Origin: Hyperoodon ampullatus
Lineage: Eukaryota > Chordata > Mammalia > Artiodactyla > Ziphiidae
NCBI GenBank assembly: GCA_949752795.1
Contig: OX457058.1
Coordinates: forward strand, 166,906,223-166,970,222
DNA length: 64,000 nt
Reading direction: 5' to 3'
The notes below the pieces were generated by a model, which saw only the letters and a program-made list of their open reading frames with translations, searched no databases and was not told the origin of the DNA. This document shows, one piece after another, positions 12,200 through 26,264 of the stretch; the stretch's first letter is position 1; the number at the start of each line of letters is the position of its first letter. Both the position numbers and the translations under genes were made by a program.

Positions 12200-12500
12200 T
12201 CCACCAGGAAGGCTGCCGTGAGCCTTCTGTTTCTTCTCCCTTCCACCCTCGTGTAAAAAGTTAGGCCTCGGGTCCTCAGTGCCCCATCTCACCCTGTGGG
12301 AATGGTTATCACCGTACAGACCACACTGTTTTATGTTAAAAGTTGATGTAACTGTCTCTCCTCCGAGACTGGGTGGTTCTGGAAGACAGGAACATGCCCT
12401 CCATTTAGGTATTTTCAGGGGCTAACAATGCCAGGCCCACGCAATGTACTTGGTAAATGCTTGCGGAATGAGTGAATGATGAAGGAATTAATGAATGGAA
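12200..12500 (+). mobile_element. L2 LINE 3' end
   Basis: The sequence ends with GGTTCTGGAAGACAGGAACA, CAATGCCAGGCCCACGCAAT and GGTAAATGCTTGCGGAATGA, then a GAATGA-type tail, which is the usual L2 3' end. Confidence 0.6.
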
Positions 12501-15500
12501 GAATGAGTATGGTCAATACACACATCACGGTGTGAAATTAGGAAGAGTGGCCCCTCTTTGGGGAAGCACGTCTGGGTGCCCTACTCTCCTTCCCTAATGG
12601 CTCAGAGGCCAGAACCTTCCCCGTCTCAAGGGGCTTCTCAGCATGGCTGTGCTCACTTCCAACAACCTGGACTAAGAACCACAGTGGTGCACAGCTGGAT
12701 TAACACTGCACTCGCCTAGGGGCTTCCCATCTCTAACATAACGAACCCACTTAAATAGGGAGGGTAACTGAGGTTCGTCAGAAATAACTGTTTCCTTCCT
12801 AGTCGATCCCTCTTCACACACACCTCACAGGGGCAGAGACCCTTCCGGTTCTGAACTAGGGACGGATATTAGGGCATTCAGTACTTATTAATAATGGTGG
12901 GTGACTTATGATAATGGTAAAATTATTTAATAGTTAATGTCTACTCTTTCTGGCAATAGCACAGTATATCAAATTCTTCCACTGGGTTAGCATTTGGAGG
13001 AAAAAAGGGATAAACATCATTATGAATCAGAATGGATAGATCTGATTACAATGAATCAAAACAACCTGTAACTTAACTGTTTCATGAGATTGAAAATGGT
13101 AAGGGCCAAAACAGATTTTGATTTCTGTTGGTAAACACCTAGAAATGCTAGTTCTAACCAACCTATTTTTACAGCAACCCTTTTCTTTCTCACCAAAGCA
13201 AACGTACTCCTACAGCGTGCATGGGGGTTAAGAGGATTATTCCCCTAAGGGAAATGGACAAATTGAGGCTTGAGAAAGGAATTAGAGGGAGGAATAGAAG
13301 ACATATTTCTAATTTGAAATCCAAGACTCTGGAGAAATAAGCTTCCAAATAATCAAGTTCGACAGGTAAGCCAGCGAATGTGTCCGGCCACTGTACATCT
13401 CTTATTTATCACGTTAATTTGAGAAGCGCTTATCCCTGTCGTAACCCTGAGAGTCGAGCAGCCACCAAGTCCCTCAGTCACAGGGCACAGTGGCTCTGAA
13501 AAGCTACTGCAAAACCAACTGAACCGACAGCTGACACAGGCAGGTGAGAGCATGCCCTAAAATCTGGCCTAGGGTCTGTAACCTGATTGCCCCAGTGGTC
13601 AGGGGGCATAAGATGCCCTGGAGCTGAGGAGATCTGAATTTCCTCCCTCCTAGAGGCCCAAGAGGAAATGTTATCTCGGACACCTGATACATAGGCGAAG
13701 GGCCACTTGAAGAATTGTTCTGATCCCTACATCTGGGGTCTTTATCTGAGTCCTCCCCACCCCGGACCACTGTCTGGGTGGGGTGGGGGACAGGGGCAGC
13801 GAAAGAGAGGCCCCAGGAGCTGCAGTGGAGTCATCTCCCCATGGGCTGAGGGGCCAGGAACCCAGGCCCCTGACCTCAGGAAGCTGAGTCCAAGCTCAGC
13901 TTGGAGGATGTCTGCCCCACATTCCTATCACTTGCTGAAGCCTGCGGAGAAACCCTGCCACAAGTAGGACGCCGGGCACAGCCAGGTCAAGTTGCCGTTG
14001 CAGTTGAAGCCTTTCCAAAAATCCTTTTCCAAAGCACACTACACCTGCGGTCCATTTCACACAGACCTCAAATGTGGCAATCACATGTGGACCCTATGTC
14101 AATATCCAAGGCTCATTATTCAAAGGGATCTCAGAGCCAATAATTCTGTGAAGCAAAAGGCTCAATAAATTATGTGGCCTAGTTATGTTCCATCACCTGT
14201 ATTTTCACAAGCAGGGTCACTGAGTGCATGGCATGTATTTATATTCTAGCTACCCTTTTGGCTGTTCTGGTCGCATTATGTAAGCTGCTATGGTGTAAGG
14301 TCTGAAGGATGTCCACCTTCACTGTCCCCTCATATCTTCACAGCATGTAGAAGATGAACAGGTCTCAGATGCAGCCCTGCAGCCTGCTGACTTGGTGAGC
14401 AACACAGTCCAGGAACAACAGACAGCTATGTGACTTGATGTGCGAAAAAAATACTCTACCAAAGAGACATCAGTAGGCACATCTCATAGGTGTTTGCTCA
14501 GGATTCAGGCTGCTCTTTGCTTCCCGACCCTGGAGAGTTAACTCGGATGCCTCATATGCATGAATGTGAGAGAATGCAGAGCACGTGGCCGCGCCCCAAG
14601 TTCCATCTCTCTGCTTGTCACCCACATTCTTTCTGCCTAATGCCGCCGCAGCAGATACTTGCCCTCCCCACGTTTTTCTGAAAAGAAACCGAGTGTGCAG
14701 AAATTACCCACTGCTAATCAATCTCTGTACTTATTTTCCCTCAGTCCTGAAGGGATTCAATAGTATCTGTCAGTAGAGTTTATTCATCTTCCGGTTCTTA
14801 GAAGCTGTGCCCCCAAAACAATGAAAGAATTAAAGAAAAGCGCAGCCCCCCTTCTTAAAGACCCTGCAAACTAAACAACGATCTGAATGACTAAGCATTC
14901 TGCCCGAGAGCGTTGCTTAAAATTTTTCGTTTTTAACGGGAAAAGGATGCCTGTTTCTCAAGATAGGGCTTGAGCGTAAATCAGTGCAACACTGCGGACT
15001 GCTGGCAGCCCAGTGACCTCACACCTGGCCCCTGTGCTCTAACCCGAACGTCCTTGGACCCGAGGAGACAGTGATGACTGTCTCTTCTTTTCTGAGGCGG
15101 GAGGAGAGATACGAGCGTCCGCTCTCACTTCAGCACTCAAATTAGGCATAGTTTTCTCCGTACCTTGAAAACATGAGCCATTTTCCTCCACTCCCCACCC
15201 TGCCAACCCCGGGTGAGGACAATTCCTATGTTTGCTGGAGGCGGTCCTGCCTCTCGAGGAGGCTGATCTGGGGGTGGTGGGCTCTTCACAGCACGCTGTC
15301 AGAGATCTCCCTTCCACATTCTGATCCCTCGAGGGCTGCCCCCTGCCCTCTACACAGCATGTCCACCCACGTGATGAGGCCGCGGGGCTGGGGCGGATAT
15401 AGGGGCCACTGCTGGGTCTATCCAACTCCCACCGACTGTGGGGCCTCTTGGTTGTGGGTCCTGCCGATAAATAGCTCTGGGGGTCATTCTAGTAGATACT

Positions 15501-16854
15501 TTCCTTTTTTCACGGAGTGAAAAAGGAGGTTAAGATAGCCAAGGAAATCTGGACAGCCAACCCATGGTCCCAAGACGAGATCACAATTTCCAAATGACTT
15601 TAACAGAATATCAGGCACAGTTGAAACCTGACAGGATGTGCCTTCTCTTGAAAGGGGAAAGTCCTTTCCAGGGGAAGCTTTAGGGAAGGAGCCCCCTAAG
15701 GCAGGGGTATGTGGTCACCAGTGGGCATGCGGGGCTGGCCTGCGTGCTGCTGATGGGGGCTGGCGGAGCTAAGCGGTGCACATGCAGGGAGAGGCCCGCT
15801 GTGGGGGTGAGCCGAGAGACGGCTCTGGGCGGAGACAGCACCTTCCGGAGGACTACACCGGGCAGAGGCTACCCACCTCCTCAAACCCTCCCCAGTGCGT
15901 AGCCATGAGGCCGTGTCTCTGGAATGAAGTGTCCTTCCGCCTGGGAAAGGCTTTGGTCTCTGATGCAGCCGATGGGAGAAGCCTCCCAGGCTCAGGCCGT
16001 AGTCTAACTGCTGGTCACATGCTCAACTTCTCCCCGGGTGCCATGTATTATTGACTTGTCCATCTCCTAAAATTCCATCCGACCTTGTTTAAAGAAAGAC
16101 ACCCCAGAACTACTTAAGGAGAATTAATTTTAATTTAATTAAAATGGCAAGAAAAGGTTTATACTTGAATCATTAGGGCTGAATTTTTTAAGCTGCCACT
16201 CCTCGAAAGCAGTGGGGTCATCACTAGAGTGATTTTTTTTTTCACATATAGGTGACAAAAATGACTTTATTCTATTAAGCAGTAGCAGAGGGTGAAATTC
16301 ACCACCTGACTAGTCACTTCCTGATCATGACAGATGTTTTTGAATGTTAGAAAAATGCGAAGTCAATCATAAAATGCCAGCCACAGTGGAAGGAGACAAA
16401 ACTACTACCTTGGCTTTACTTCTCACCTTACTTCGTTTGAGAGGTATGTTTTCTCGTTAATGTCTATTCTCTAGTCCTGGTTCCTAAAGACAGCAGCAGT
16501 TTCCCCAGAATCGGTGATATGAAAAATGACGCTGTGCACCCAAGGTCAGCACGTTCTTGGGGAGAAGAATAAAACCTCAACCCACGCTTCTCTCCAGAAT
16601 GATGACTGCTGGGGCGCTCACTGCTGGGGGCGCCTGGGGCCCTCAGGTCTCAGGAGTGAGGGCAGCGCGCGGGGTGGGGGTGGGGGTCCTGGCGGCCGCG
16701 TTCGAGTCCGGCTCTCCCCACCTGGCCGGTCACTGCCCTCTGGAGGCCACAGAGTCCGGGCTGCAACTCGGGGAGAAAGGCACCTGGCAGAGGCTTGAAA
16801 TCAGGATCAGCTACCGGCAAACCCCAAAGGTGTGTGTGAACAGAATAATCAGTC

Positions 16855-16950
16855 AACTAAGACCTTTACAGATGAGGAAGCTAAGGCCAGGAAGGTTAAA
16901 TGAGTTGCCCGGATTCCTCTGCAGAACTGGCCCCTGAACCCAGGTTTCCT
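16855..16950 (-). mobile_element. MIR fragment, reverse orientation
   Basis: The phrases TTTACAGATGAGGAAGCTAA and GGCCCCTGAACCCAGGTTTC match a reversed MIR core. Confidence 0.55.
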
Positions 16951-18857
16951 GACCCTCGAGAGACTTGGAGCTGTTTTTATGGAAATAGTTAAGTCCCTTG
17001 TATACATATGTCAAGCCTCACTTTAACATATTTAAAGGGAATTGCTTAGTCTGCTTTAAATTCTGGTAGAAGTAGTTTAAGTTTTATGATGTCTGATTAG
17101 CTTATTTTAGGAAAACGAATTATTAGAATTGTTTTCTATGAGCCATAATGGTTGAACTGGAAAGGAATTTTAAGATTCAACTAGTTCCGTCTACCCCAGA
17201 TTTACAGATGAGCCGCACTGGGGAGGCTGGACATCTCACACTTTTGATCAGCCCCCGTGGGGTTGCTGGCCAAGCCACAGCGCGCCTCTACTTGGGCATT
17301 TTTCCTGCAATGCCTTCTTCTGTAGTCCTTCCCAGACAAGTGGTGCCTCCTCAGTGTTTACACCCGAGCTGCAGAAAGCATTAGAGAGACTGGGAGAGCT
17401 GGGCCCCAGCGGGAGGGGTGAGCAAGCGGGTGGCAGCTTCAGGTCCAAGCCATCTCAACATTCCTGATCAACGGCCACAACACACACTGCATGGTGGGGT
17501 CAGCGTGATTCCGGAGACCCTCAGAAAAGTTCACAGAGAGATTGGTAAACTACTTACTAACTGAAAAAAGGGAGGGAAAACCATGAAAGTATACTTCTGG
17601 AGAGTTGCCTTGGAACAACAAATCAAACCAAAAATTAAAACCAAGAAACAAACATTTGAAAAATCAAAATTAAGGCTAAAAAAGCAAATGGAGTTCTAAT
17701 AACCTTCCAACTGTAAGTCTGGCTGTCTGGAATCAGATTTCAATTCAAGAGTGACCTATGTTTTTCCACTAACAATGATTTTTTCTTTTTTTTTGTTTTT
17801 TAAAGCAAAGAAAGGCCAACTGGGCATTCCCCTCCACATTTAAATGTTCACTCAGCACATGAAAGCTGACCAATTCATGTAATGTGTTTTGTTTCCAGGG
17901 CAGGAAATTCCAAAGGGAAGGGAAAAATAATCAAACAAGCAGTTTTCAGATCTTTCCACACGTTAACTCTAATCATGATTCCAACAGTTTGTAGGGTTGG
18001 GCTAGCTTTCAATCCTGTGAAGTAAAGGATTGGAGGGAGAAATTCATAAAACTTCAGGTCTTGGCTATGTGTCCTAAGGGAAAGAGTTTGGGATTCAAAT
18101 TCATTATACTTTTAATCAAGAAATTCTACATTTATTAGCAATGTATGTTATGTTTTCCCTTCTCTAACTAAATGTTGTATTTATGGGGCGGCGGGGAGGG
18201 GAACAGTCTTACTTAAAACACCTGGTTACTGGCTATGCACTCCCTAAGGATGGAAGATGACTCAGAGCTTCACAGAGAATAAACAACTGAGCACCTGCTT
18301 GGTACATATTACGTTCAGCAGAAAGCCCAGTGGGTGCTCATCGCCCTAACAATTTGCTAATTAATCTGATATAAGGTGCCCCACCAGAAGAGTCTGGACT
18401 TCAATCTTCAGAGGTTTAAAGGGACACAGGGCTCCTTGGGATGCAACAAGATAACTACTGGCAGGGTGTGGAGGTAGGTGGGTTCACCGTGCAAACGAGA
18501 AAGGGTGGGGCAGTGGGAACATCTAACATTATTCTGGAACAGTAAGATCCCATTTTAAGACCCCAAAAAACTGGGCAAAAGTCAATGGAATAAACAATTT
18601 TTTTCTGGAAAAACCAAAGCAGAAAAAAACAAAGTTGGCAATTGCCCGTAGGCATCATATTAAAGGGAAAATGTCTATTTTAAGAAGTGGATTAAATACA
18701 ACAGGAGCAGTTTGTACATTTTATCTTCATCTTCCATTTCATAAAACTGGGATTGCCGTTGAGGCTGAGTTCAGAACACTTAATATGCAGATAAGTAAGG
18801 TCAGAGTGTTTCTTGGTTTGAATTATTTATTTTAGATCATAGTCTCCTTTCTGCCCG

Positions 18858-18860
<3 letters not shown>

Positions 18861-18892
<32 letters not shown>
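18861..18892. repeat. (GT)16 microsatellite
   Basis: Sixteen uninterrupted GT units lie in the intron between exons G and H, far from any exon. Confidence 0.97.
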
Positions 18893-18894
<2 letters not shown>

Positions 18895-19339
18895 AACACA
18901 AACACAGCAGGTTGCCATCAGAAAGATAAGCGCATTAGGGAAAGTAGTTCTTTCTGGCAGCAGCTCCCCTTATGAGCTTTTGTTTAGCATATAACTGAGT
19001 GTTTGGAACAAAGATAAGCCCTTTTAAATCATGGACATAGAGATGAAATTTTCTGGCCGTGTTGCGGGTAAAGTGAACATTAAATAAATGAGTGGAAGGA
19101 CAAGGGTGGATCTCCTGGTGAGATCCATATTTAGGTGCCGTTTAAGGGCTTTATCAACCAGTGTCTCATTTCAATACAGGGATCTTTTTTTTTTTTCCAT
19201 TGACAGGTCCCTGAACACCCTAAAACAGACTTTCAAATTTCCCTATTATTTAAAATCAAGATTAGATTAAGATACTGTTCAATTTCCCTGCATAGTTTCA
19301 TGACACAAGCCCTACATTTTCCTTCCTTGCAAACAGAAA

Positions 19340-19550
19340 ACAATTTATAGCATTGTTTTTCAAAATGTAGTACGCAACCCACTGGCATCGGGATCATAAG
19401 AAGGTATTTTATAAATCCAGATTCTTGGGCCCCACCTCAGGCCTCCTGAATCATAAGCTCCGGAGGTAGGGCCCAGAGAATCTGCAGTTTTCAAAGCTCT
19501 CTGGGTGATTTTAACGCACAGTCAGGTTTGAGGACCACATACTTAAAAGG
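19340..19550. mobile_element. MER5A/MER20-like hAT remnant
   Basis: It contains ATCCAGATTCTTGGGCCCCA, CCTCCTGAATCATAAGCTCC, AGAATCTGCAGTTTTCAAAG and TCAGGTTTGAGGACCACATA in the order usual for this family. Confidence 0.7.
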
Positions 19551-21479
19551 CATATGACCGATATCTTTAGAATACTACCTTGATTACTATATAGTTGTTG
19601 AATTAATTTCTAAACTGAAAACCAGAAATAATTAGGAGTAAATTATTATTTGCAAAATGTTCTCATTTGTCTTTTTAAAAAATGAGATCTGTATGAATTT
19701 ATATCAACTCCAGGAAAGCACAGAAGTCCCCAAGAACTAGAAGCGATGTTCCAGAGAAGCTTCTATTGATTCTGCTCTAAACAGATTTCCTTTACTTTTT
19801 AAAAGGGAGGTTGGAACTTGGGCACCAAGGTCTCCTTCTGCCCGCAGAGTTTTTGGATTTTCAAACTAGCAAGATTTTCTCTCAGGTAAATTTGATGGAG
19901 TTTCCGATCCAGCTTATCAGTTAGGAAGATTATCAGAAAATAAAACATCAGCCAAATGAAGCAGATCTAACAAGAAAGGAAAAAAACCATAAACCATGTT
20001 TACACAGAGAGGGTTCCTGGCGGGGACCTGGGTCACTGACTGAATGAGCTGCCGGGGGCCACACAAAGGTATCGGGTTTGGGATGAGAATGAAGATGAGA
20101 AGATACAAACAGGTGGAGAGAAGATTCGGTTCTTGAAAGAGAAGAGGAGGAGGAGGAATCTGACACTAAAAAAGTGAAAGAGAAAAAAAAAAGGATAAAG
20201 GCAAAAAAACTTTAGAAACACAAAGAAAAAAAATAAACTGGCTTTTAATATACTCACATAAGCTGCAAAGAAAATGAGGTCATGTAATACACAATCATTC
20301 CTCTACTTGACAAGAGAATACAAGTGCTTTTCGAAGAAAACAAATTTGCTGTTTTTTCCACTGGTTATTTAATTGTTCTGCAACAACACCACGGCATAAA
20401 AACATCTCATTTACCTGGGCACAGATTCAGCAGTATGATCCATTGAAAATAATACCTCTTTAACCTAGAATACCCAGGACATTCTGGAGGAAAAGAAACT
20501 ATTTGCTTTTCAATTGGAAAGGATTAGAACTTGACTTTTCCCTGATTTGTTTTTTATGAGAAGCACTTATATAAAGTTTACTTGAAAACTAAGGTCTTTC
20601 TAGGTGCAGATACTGAGGTGCAACAATGGGTCAGGTCCCCGAATCGTGACAATGGAGTCTAAGCTTGCTAAGCTGGTCTACGGTTGGGTCCACTGGCCGG
20701 GCACTTTGAAAAGGAATCTATTACTGTCACTTCCATGTCTTCAGCTGGAGAGATACACAGCAGTAGGGAGAACCACTGCAGTGACAAATTAAAATTTTTC
20801 CCAGACAAAATGGATCAAATTTTCAAGGTAAAAGAATCATTACTACCAATCGGTGTCTGGTAATATCTACCAATGATTAAAGATAAATCTCCTTACTCCA
20901 CATCCTGTTTTGAAGGCAAAAGGAAGAAAAAGAATTCTTTTTCCTCCTCTATTTAAGGAACTAACTTATTCTGAAGAAAAGACAATGATTCAAAGCTTCA
21001 AAGTTAAATGACTGTCACCCCATTTGATTCCTCTCTCTTGGTGGCTAGGACCTACTGGATGACAGAGGTGGGGGGAAGGGGACCCAGAGGTGATATTAGA
21101 AGGGAAAGCATATTCTTTAAGGGTTTTTTTTCAGTCTGCCACATCCATTTAATAAAACCAATGTCCACTCTTTAGCCGCAGTGGACTCAGCTAGTCCAAA
21201 GCTTCTAGACATGGGTTCCCCTTATGTTATAGCACAGATCTGCATATGGACAATTTCAGAGGTGGAAAACCATACCCCAGTTAATTATTCACTTTCCAAA
21301 ATCAAGAACACTGAGCCTGTACTTTATAATGACCCAGATGTATAATAATGGTATCTCGGTTATATTTTTATAACTGAGCTCTTATCTGTTTGACATATAC
21401 ACTGAAATTTTAACAGGCAAAATATGATGTCTGAGATCTGCCTCAAAATAGTCCACAAAAACTAAGTGTGGGACAGCAG

Positions 21480-21612
21480 AGATACAGGAAAAAAGAATAG
21501 GAATTGTTGAGGGCTGGTGGTAGGTACATGGGGATTCATTATACGAGTATTTCTATTTTGGTATACTTGAAATTTTTCCACAGTAGAAAATTTTTTAAAA
21601 AAGGAAATAAAT
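21480..21612 (+). mobile_element. Possible old L1 3' end
   Basis: The phrases GGTACATGGGGATTCATTAT and ATACTTGAAATTTTTCCACA, followed by an A-rich end, resemble old L1M 3' ends. Identification is tentative. Confidence 0.4.
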
Positions 21613-24344
21613 TTTAGTTCTGGAAGACAAAAACAACAATCCAAGAGGGCCTGTGGCTTCACAGAGGAGTCTACTGCACATTGGGTGACTCAGAATTGGC
21701 AGTATCACAACCGTGGCAGGTCACCTCAGCTTTGGCCACACGTCTTTGCCGGCTGTGCTCTTTGTCGGATGCATTTCGAAAAGCAGAGAAGCACTGCAGA
21801 AGCCTGAGGACGTTCTCCCAAACAGATGCAGAGGAATCCTCAGGGCATGTGTAAAGGGACACGTCACAGGGGCTGTGTAGCACGTATGGTGCACGTATGG
21901 TGGAAAATAGCATATGGTATGCTATTTTCAAGTCAAGGGACATGGGAAATCAGATCTAATCTTATCTGCATGGGAGGGTAAACAAAAAGCTAATAAAAAA
22001 TGGTTATCTTTAGGGAAAGGCAAGATGGAAGGGCAGGGATGGAAGCAAAACATCTCTATGGAACCTTCGGAATCAGAGTTTGAACCAAATCTGTGGGTCG
22101 TTCACGAGACAGGCAGTCCCCACTGATGCACTAATAAGAGCCGCTGCCCTCCTGCGACCACCCACGGGCTGAACTATATAAACCTGGGCTTTATTAATCA
22201 AGATGGAGGCATCTTTTCCATTTAGAGGCGAGCCTTCCTAATTTTTAAGTCTCTCTGATTTAAACGATCACTTCAGAATGTTTTACCATCATTTATAATC
22301 AGTCTGCACCTGATAAGGCCTGCTAACATGGCCTTCTGTTTCTCTGACTCCTGGCCTCCTGGGTAAGTAACTGGTGGTGTGAAAAGCAACGATTTGGGGC
22401 TGTGGGGGCAGGGCCGGTGAGAGGAGTCTTGGAGGGCGTCGTGTGGACATACAACCACACCAACACAATAAGCTGGTCACTGGCCAGCGCCTGGGAGGCT
22501 GTGGTTTTGTCCTGTTGTCCAAGGGCACCTGCCCCAGTGATCCAGACTCCAACCCCCCAGGCTCCAGAGTGAGGGAGAGCAGTGTCCACTACGGACAAGG
22601 GGCAGCGACCCCCAACTCTGCCACGGAGACACGCCTCGGCTGGAAGCTACGGCACCTGATGTTTAACTTGAAGTGGGAGCCTCCTGGAGGCTCTGGGGAA
22701 AAGGTCCCAAGGGGCAAAGGGGAGAATGAATCCCAAGGGCCTCACTCATTTTCCCCCACTGTCTGTTTTTAATGTGATGTGGATGCAAGTCTCAGACCTC
22801 AGGGGAAGTTAAATTCCCCGATCAGCTGGAGGGGAAGGGGGTCTGAATGTAGTATGAGTGTCCTCGCAGGGTCCTGGGGGTAGGGGAGAAGGGGAAGCTG
22901 ACCCTGGGCAGCCACAGCAGCTGTGAGCCAGCTGTAGTGATGTTACCTCCCTCTCTTCTCTCCCCGGGGTCCGAGCCTCACCTCTCAGTGGCTAAGTCCT
23001 GACAGCCTGACCTTTCCTTTCCTGCAGCGAGGGGGGGCTACACACGTCCCTCTAGCAGGTCTGGACCATGAGCAGAACTCTGCCGTGCCATCCCAGGTCA
23101 GAGACTGCCTGGTTCGCCGTCTAAGCCCACCAATGACTGCCCCTCCACCCAGGGGCCAGGCTACTCCAGGGGCGAGTTTCTCTGTGGCCTAGCTGGCCTG
23201 CATTTTGAGCAGTGGCTGCAAGCCTGGTTAAACTGCGCTAATTTATAATTCATGCTGCTTCCAATGCCCAACACTCTTTTGACCTAGGAGCCCCAGAGCC
23301 CTGGGATCAGGCTTCTTCTGCCGACTCTGAATTTGGTAAAAGGGAGACTGGCACAGGAAGGCAGGCAGCTGTGAGGACGGGCTCGGGTGAGTACCACACC
23401 CGGCTCCCGTTGCCACCTGGGGAGAGATTTTCCAAGGATGGCTGTGCACGCCTCAGGGCTGCTCTCTGGCTCTTTGGAGGGGCTTGGTCAGGAGCCGGGA
23501 CCTGGCACCGTGCAGGAGAAAGACCCGGAGGCTCCTTTCATGAAATCAACCCACAGAAGACAAGGCGTATCCAGACAGCGATTCAGCCTGACCCAGGGCC
23601 CTCTGGGGTGGCGGGAGAAGCAACAAAACCAGCTTCCAAATGATGCTCTGGAACTACCCCTGAGGCTCAAAGCGCCGTGGATTTCTTTACATTTTGTGGG
23701 TCTGTCGAGTCCTCCGAATTGCCACTGAAAGGTCAGTATTACTACTAAAGTTACTTGTTTGGAGTTCTGGAGATTACAGAGGTATCTTTACCGCTCTGTA
23801 CTTAGGCAACTGTGGAAACACAAATGATAACTGAGGTGTAAATATCTGCTCCGAGGCAGTAAGTGCCACAGGCTTCCTCGTGGGGTCAGTAGATTCAGAA
23901 GCTCTAAACCCACCTGCCTCTCCCTGCAGGGTTTTTTGTGGGGTTGTGTGAGTTCATATGTGCAACTGATTAGAAACCAAAAGCTTGATTTTAGCAAGGT
24001 CTGAAATCTAAAGAAAGAGAAAGAAACAGAAAAGCAGAGGGGAAGCTTGATGGGGATGGGAACAGTCTAATTTTAGTTTCAAATTTTCAGCTCCAAGAGC
24101 AAGGGGAAAAATAGAAAGATTTCAAAGAGCTGTGTTGGGCAAGTAATATTACTTCCCCCACTGTGAACAAACACTTGAAAAAAGACACTGGAGAAAATGC
24201 ACCTCAGGTGAGAGTTTAGCCTATTTGGGTGAGGACTGCTTCCCACCCCAGGCCCTGATGGTCTTCATCCCGCGCGGTTTGGGGCCAGGCCCCATGTCCC
24301 TTCTGGTTGACACCATTTCGGCCCCTCTGGCTTTTTATTCTCAC

Positions 24345-24442
24345 CTGTCTCGGGATCGCTGAAGTCTGGCAAAGTAATTGTATTAAGCTGTCGTCTGTCA
24401 GCAATGGTTCTATCTAAGAGGCTGCTCCCACGTCCAGAATCA
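24345..24442 (-). CDS. TTC7B: TTC7B exon G (linker-coding exon)
   Basis: This 98 bp exon completes the Ser codon (AG/T) and encodes DSGRGSSLLDRTIADRRQ and then LNTITLPDFSDPET, ending one base into a Gly codon. The segment has no TPR pattern. It is polar and Ser/Thr/Asp-rich and belongs to the linker between the central and C-terminal TPR blocks, inferred to be flexible. The acceptor is GTGTTTTGCAG and the donor is GTGAGA. It is the most divergent region between TTC7B and TTC7A, and its match here to TTC7B settles the paralogue. Confidence 0.95.
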
Positions 24443-24844
24443 CTGCAAAACACAGCTACAAATGTCAGTCATTTGAAGGGTGGGCAGGGGAAGGAAACAG
24501 AGTCAACCAATCCCGACTCCTGAAATGCAGCAAAACCTTCTGTGCATTTTTTGAGCTTCTTCAGCACCTTTCCACTCATCACCGGCCATCCTGCTTCCCC
24601 GCCCGGCCTGGGCTGGGATTCCTTTCAGGATCCGTATCACAAACGCGACTTAAACCGCGCGCAGAGACCCAAGCTGATTTTCGTCTCTTTTGTGTCATTG
24701 TTAGACACAAAAATGAGAACTTCGAGCCACGTTCTCCATCCACCCTGTGGGGGAAACTGATGAGCATTCTGTGCTGGTAAGTCTCAGGCTCATCAAGCCC
24801 ATAAACACATCATCCTCGAGCTGTCTTTAGGAACCAATGCTCTA

Positions 24845-25010
24845 CACCAGTGCATCTAAGCCCTGGCTGCACAGAAAAATCACCCAGGGCATCTCTAAAA
24901 GCCACTGATGCCTGGGTCCTGCCCCAGACCAAATAAATCAGAATTTCTGGTTTTCAAAGCTCCCCAGATGGTTCTAATGCATAGCCAAATTCAGGAACCA
25001 CTGGCCCTTC
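24845..25010. mobile_element. MER5A/MER20-like hAT remnant
   Basis: It contains GAAAAATCACCCAGGGCATC, GGTCCTGCCCCAGACCAAAT and TCAGAATTTCTGGTTTTCAA and ends near GGAACCACTGG, as in MER5/MER20 copies. Confidence 0.7.
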
Positions 25011-26264
25011 CTTTTCAAAGGGTGATCACAGCCACCGCCTCGTTTGTGTCCTAAGAACAAGCCTTTAAGATAAATGGCGTGGTTGATACCTCTATTTAAT
25101 AGACAAGAGAGAGGAGGTGTGAGGCCCTACACTGAGCTCGGTGCTGGCAGAGTGGCAGCTACAGCCCCCTTCCAGTGTTCCCGAGCTGGGAAGGCTGGGC
25201 CTTGGAGAGAACACAGTCGCGTTTTGGCAGCAGCCTCCAGGCCGGTGCTTCTCATGAGCTTCCGGCACTGAAGCCCCCCCTCCAGGCTGCTCCTGCATAT
25301 AGTAACGGGATCAGCCCCACTCCTTGGGCGAGTCACGTGGGAGACCACATCGGGACTAAGGGGAATGAAACACCGTTAAGGGCCCTTGGCTCAGAAAGAC
25401 TTTTTTTTTTAATTCTAAGAAACTTGTAAGTAAAAACGATTCAACAATTGCATTCTTTTTTCCTCTATCATGGTATTCTATCAAAAGATGCATATCTGTC
25501 TCTTGAGCTTTGAGCCTTTAATGCTTTTCTTTGAATCCATTTTTTTTCCCCCAATCTGGGGGCTCTACAAATGATTTTTTTCGTTAAGAAGTTCAAATTC
25601 CACAATAAAGGGACACAATTTCCTTCCTCTATGCAGCTGTTGCTAAAAGTGGTACAAACAAGATTTGCTATGAAACTTAATATGGTTTGCAGGCTGCAAT
25701 TTCCACGTCCAGTGATGTAGTTAGAGAAATCCACAGGAAACAGAAGGAAACTTGCTTCAGTACAGACTGGTTTGTCAGCCTATACTTATGACATCACTGG
25801 ATACATGCTTTTTGGAATCTGTTCTATTAATTATTTCCATGACTGAGAAACAGTAAATGTCTCTGAGCAGAAGACAGCATAAAAGTACATGCAAATTTGC
25901 ATTAATCACATTAGCAACTGAATATTTCTAGCATTGATCTATTCATGCATGTATTTTTAATATAAATATTACAAAAAATACTACAAAAATATTACAAAGA
26001 GGTAATTATCTGAATGTTGCAATGGCTCCCCACTTAGGAGTTTTTCGGAAGATCTTATCTCAAAATACAGTGAAGTTTTTCATCACCTTGGGGATTCCAG
26101 GACACACAATGAGGTCTTGGAATTGCCAAGGAAGGATCTGCCTGGGTTTTCAGTGGACCAAATCACAGTAAGTGGATGGGAGATGTCTGGTTCAGCCACA
26201 ATCCTCCAGGCTTCTCATTTCACCAAGTATCAGAGCACAGGGTTGGCTGCTGCATGTCATGCTG

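Larger units (their letters stand above)
9058..24344 (-). other. TTC7B: TTC7B intron between exons G and H (15.3 kb)
   Basis: This intron runs from the exon G donor (GTGAGA) to the exon H acceptor (CCCGCAG), both clear. It is poor in young SINEs: I recognise none. It holds MIR, L2 and hAT/MER-type remnants between 11140 and 19550, a (GT)16 tract, and an L1 3'-end-like piece near 21480. About 9060-11130, 12510-16850, 16960-18850 (single-copy looking, partly AT-rich), 19560-21470 and 21620-24340 hold nothing I can name. Confidence 0.85.

Noticed and set aside
16118..16144. AT-rich near-palindrome ATTTTAATT-T-AATTAAAAT
   Set aside because: Nine-base arms of A and T only are common by chance in AT-rich intron sequence.
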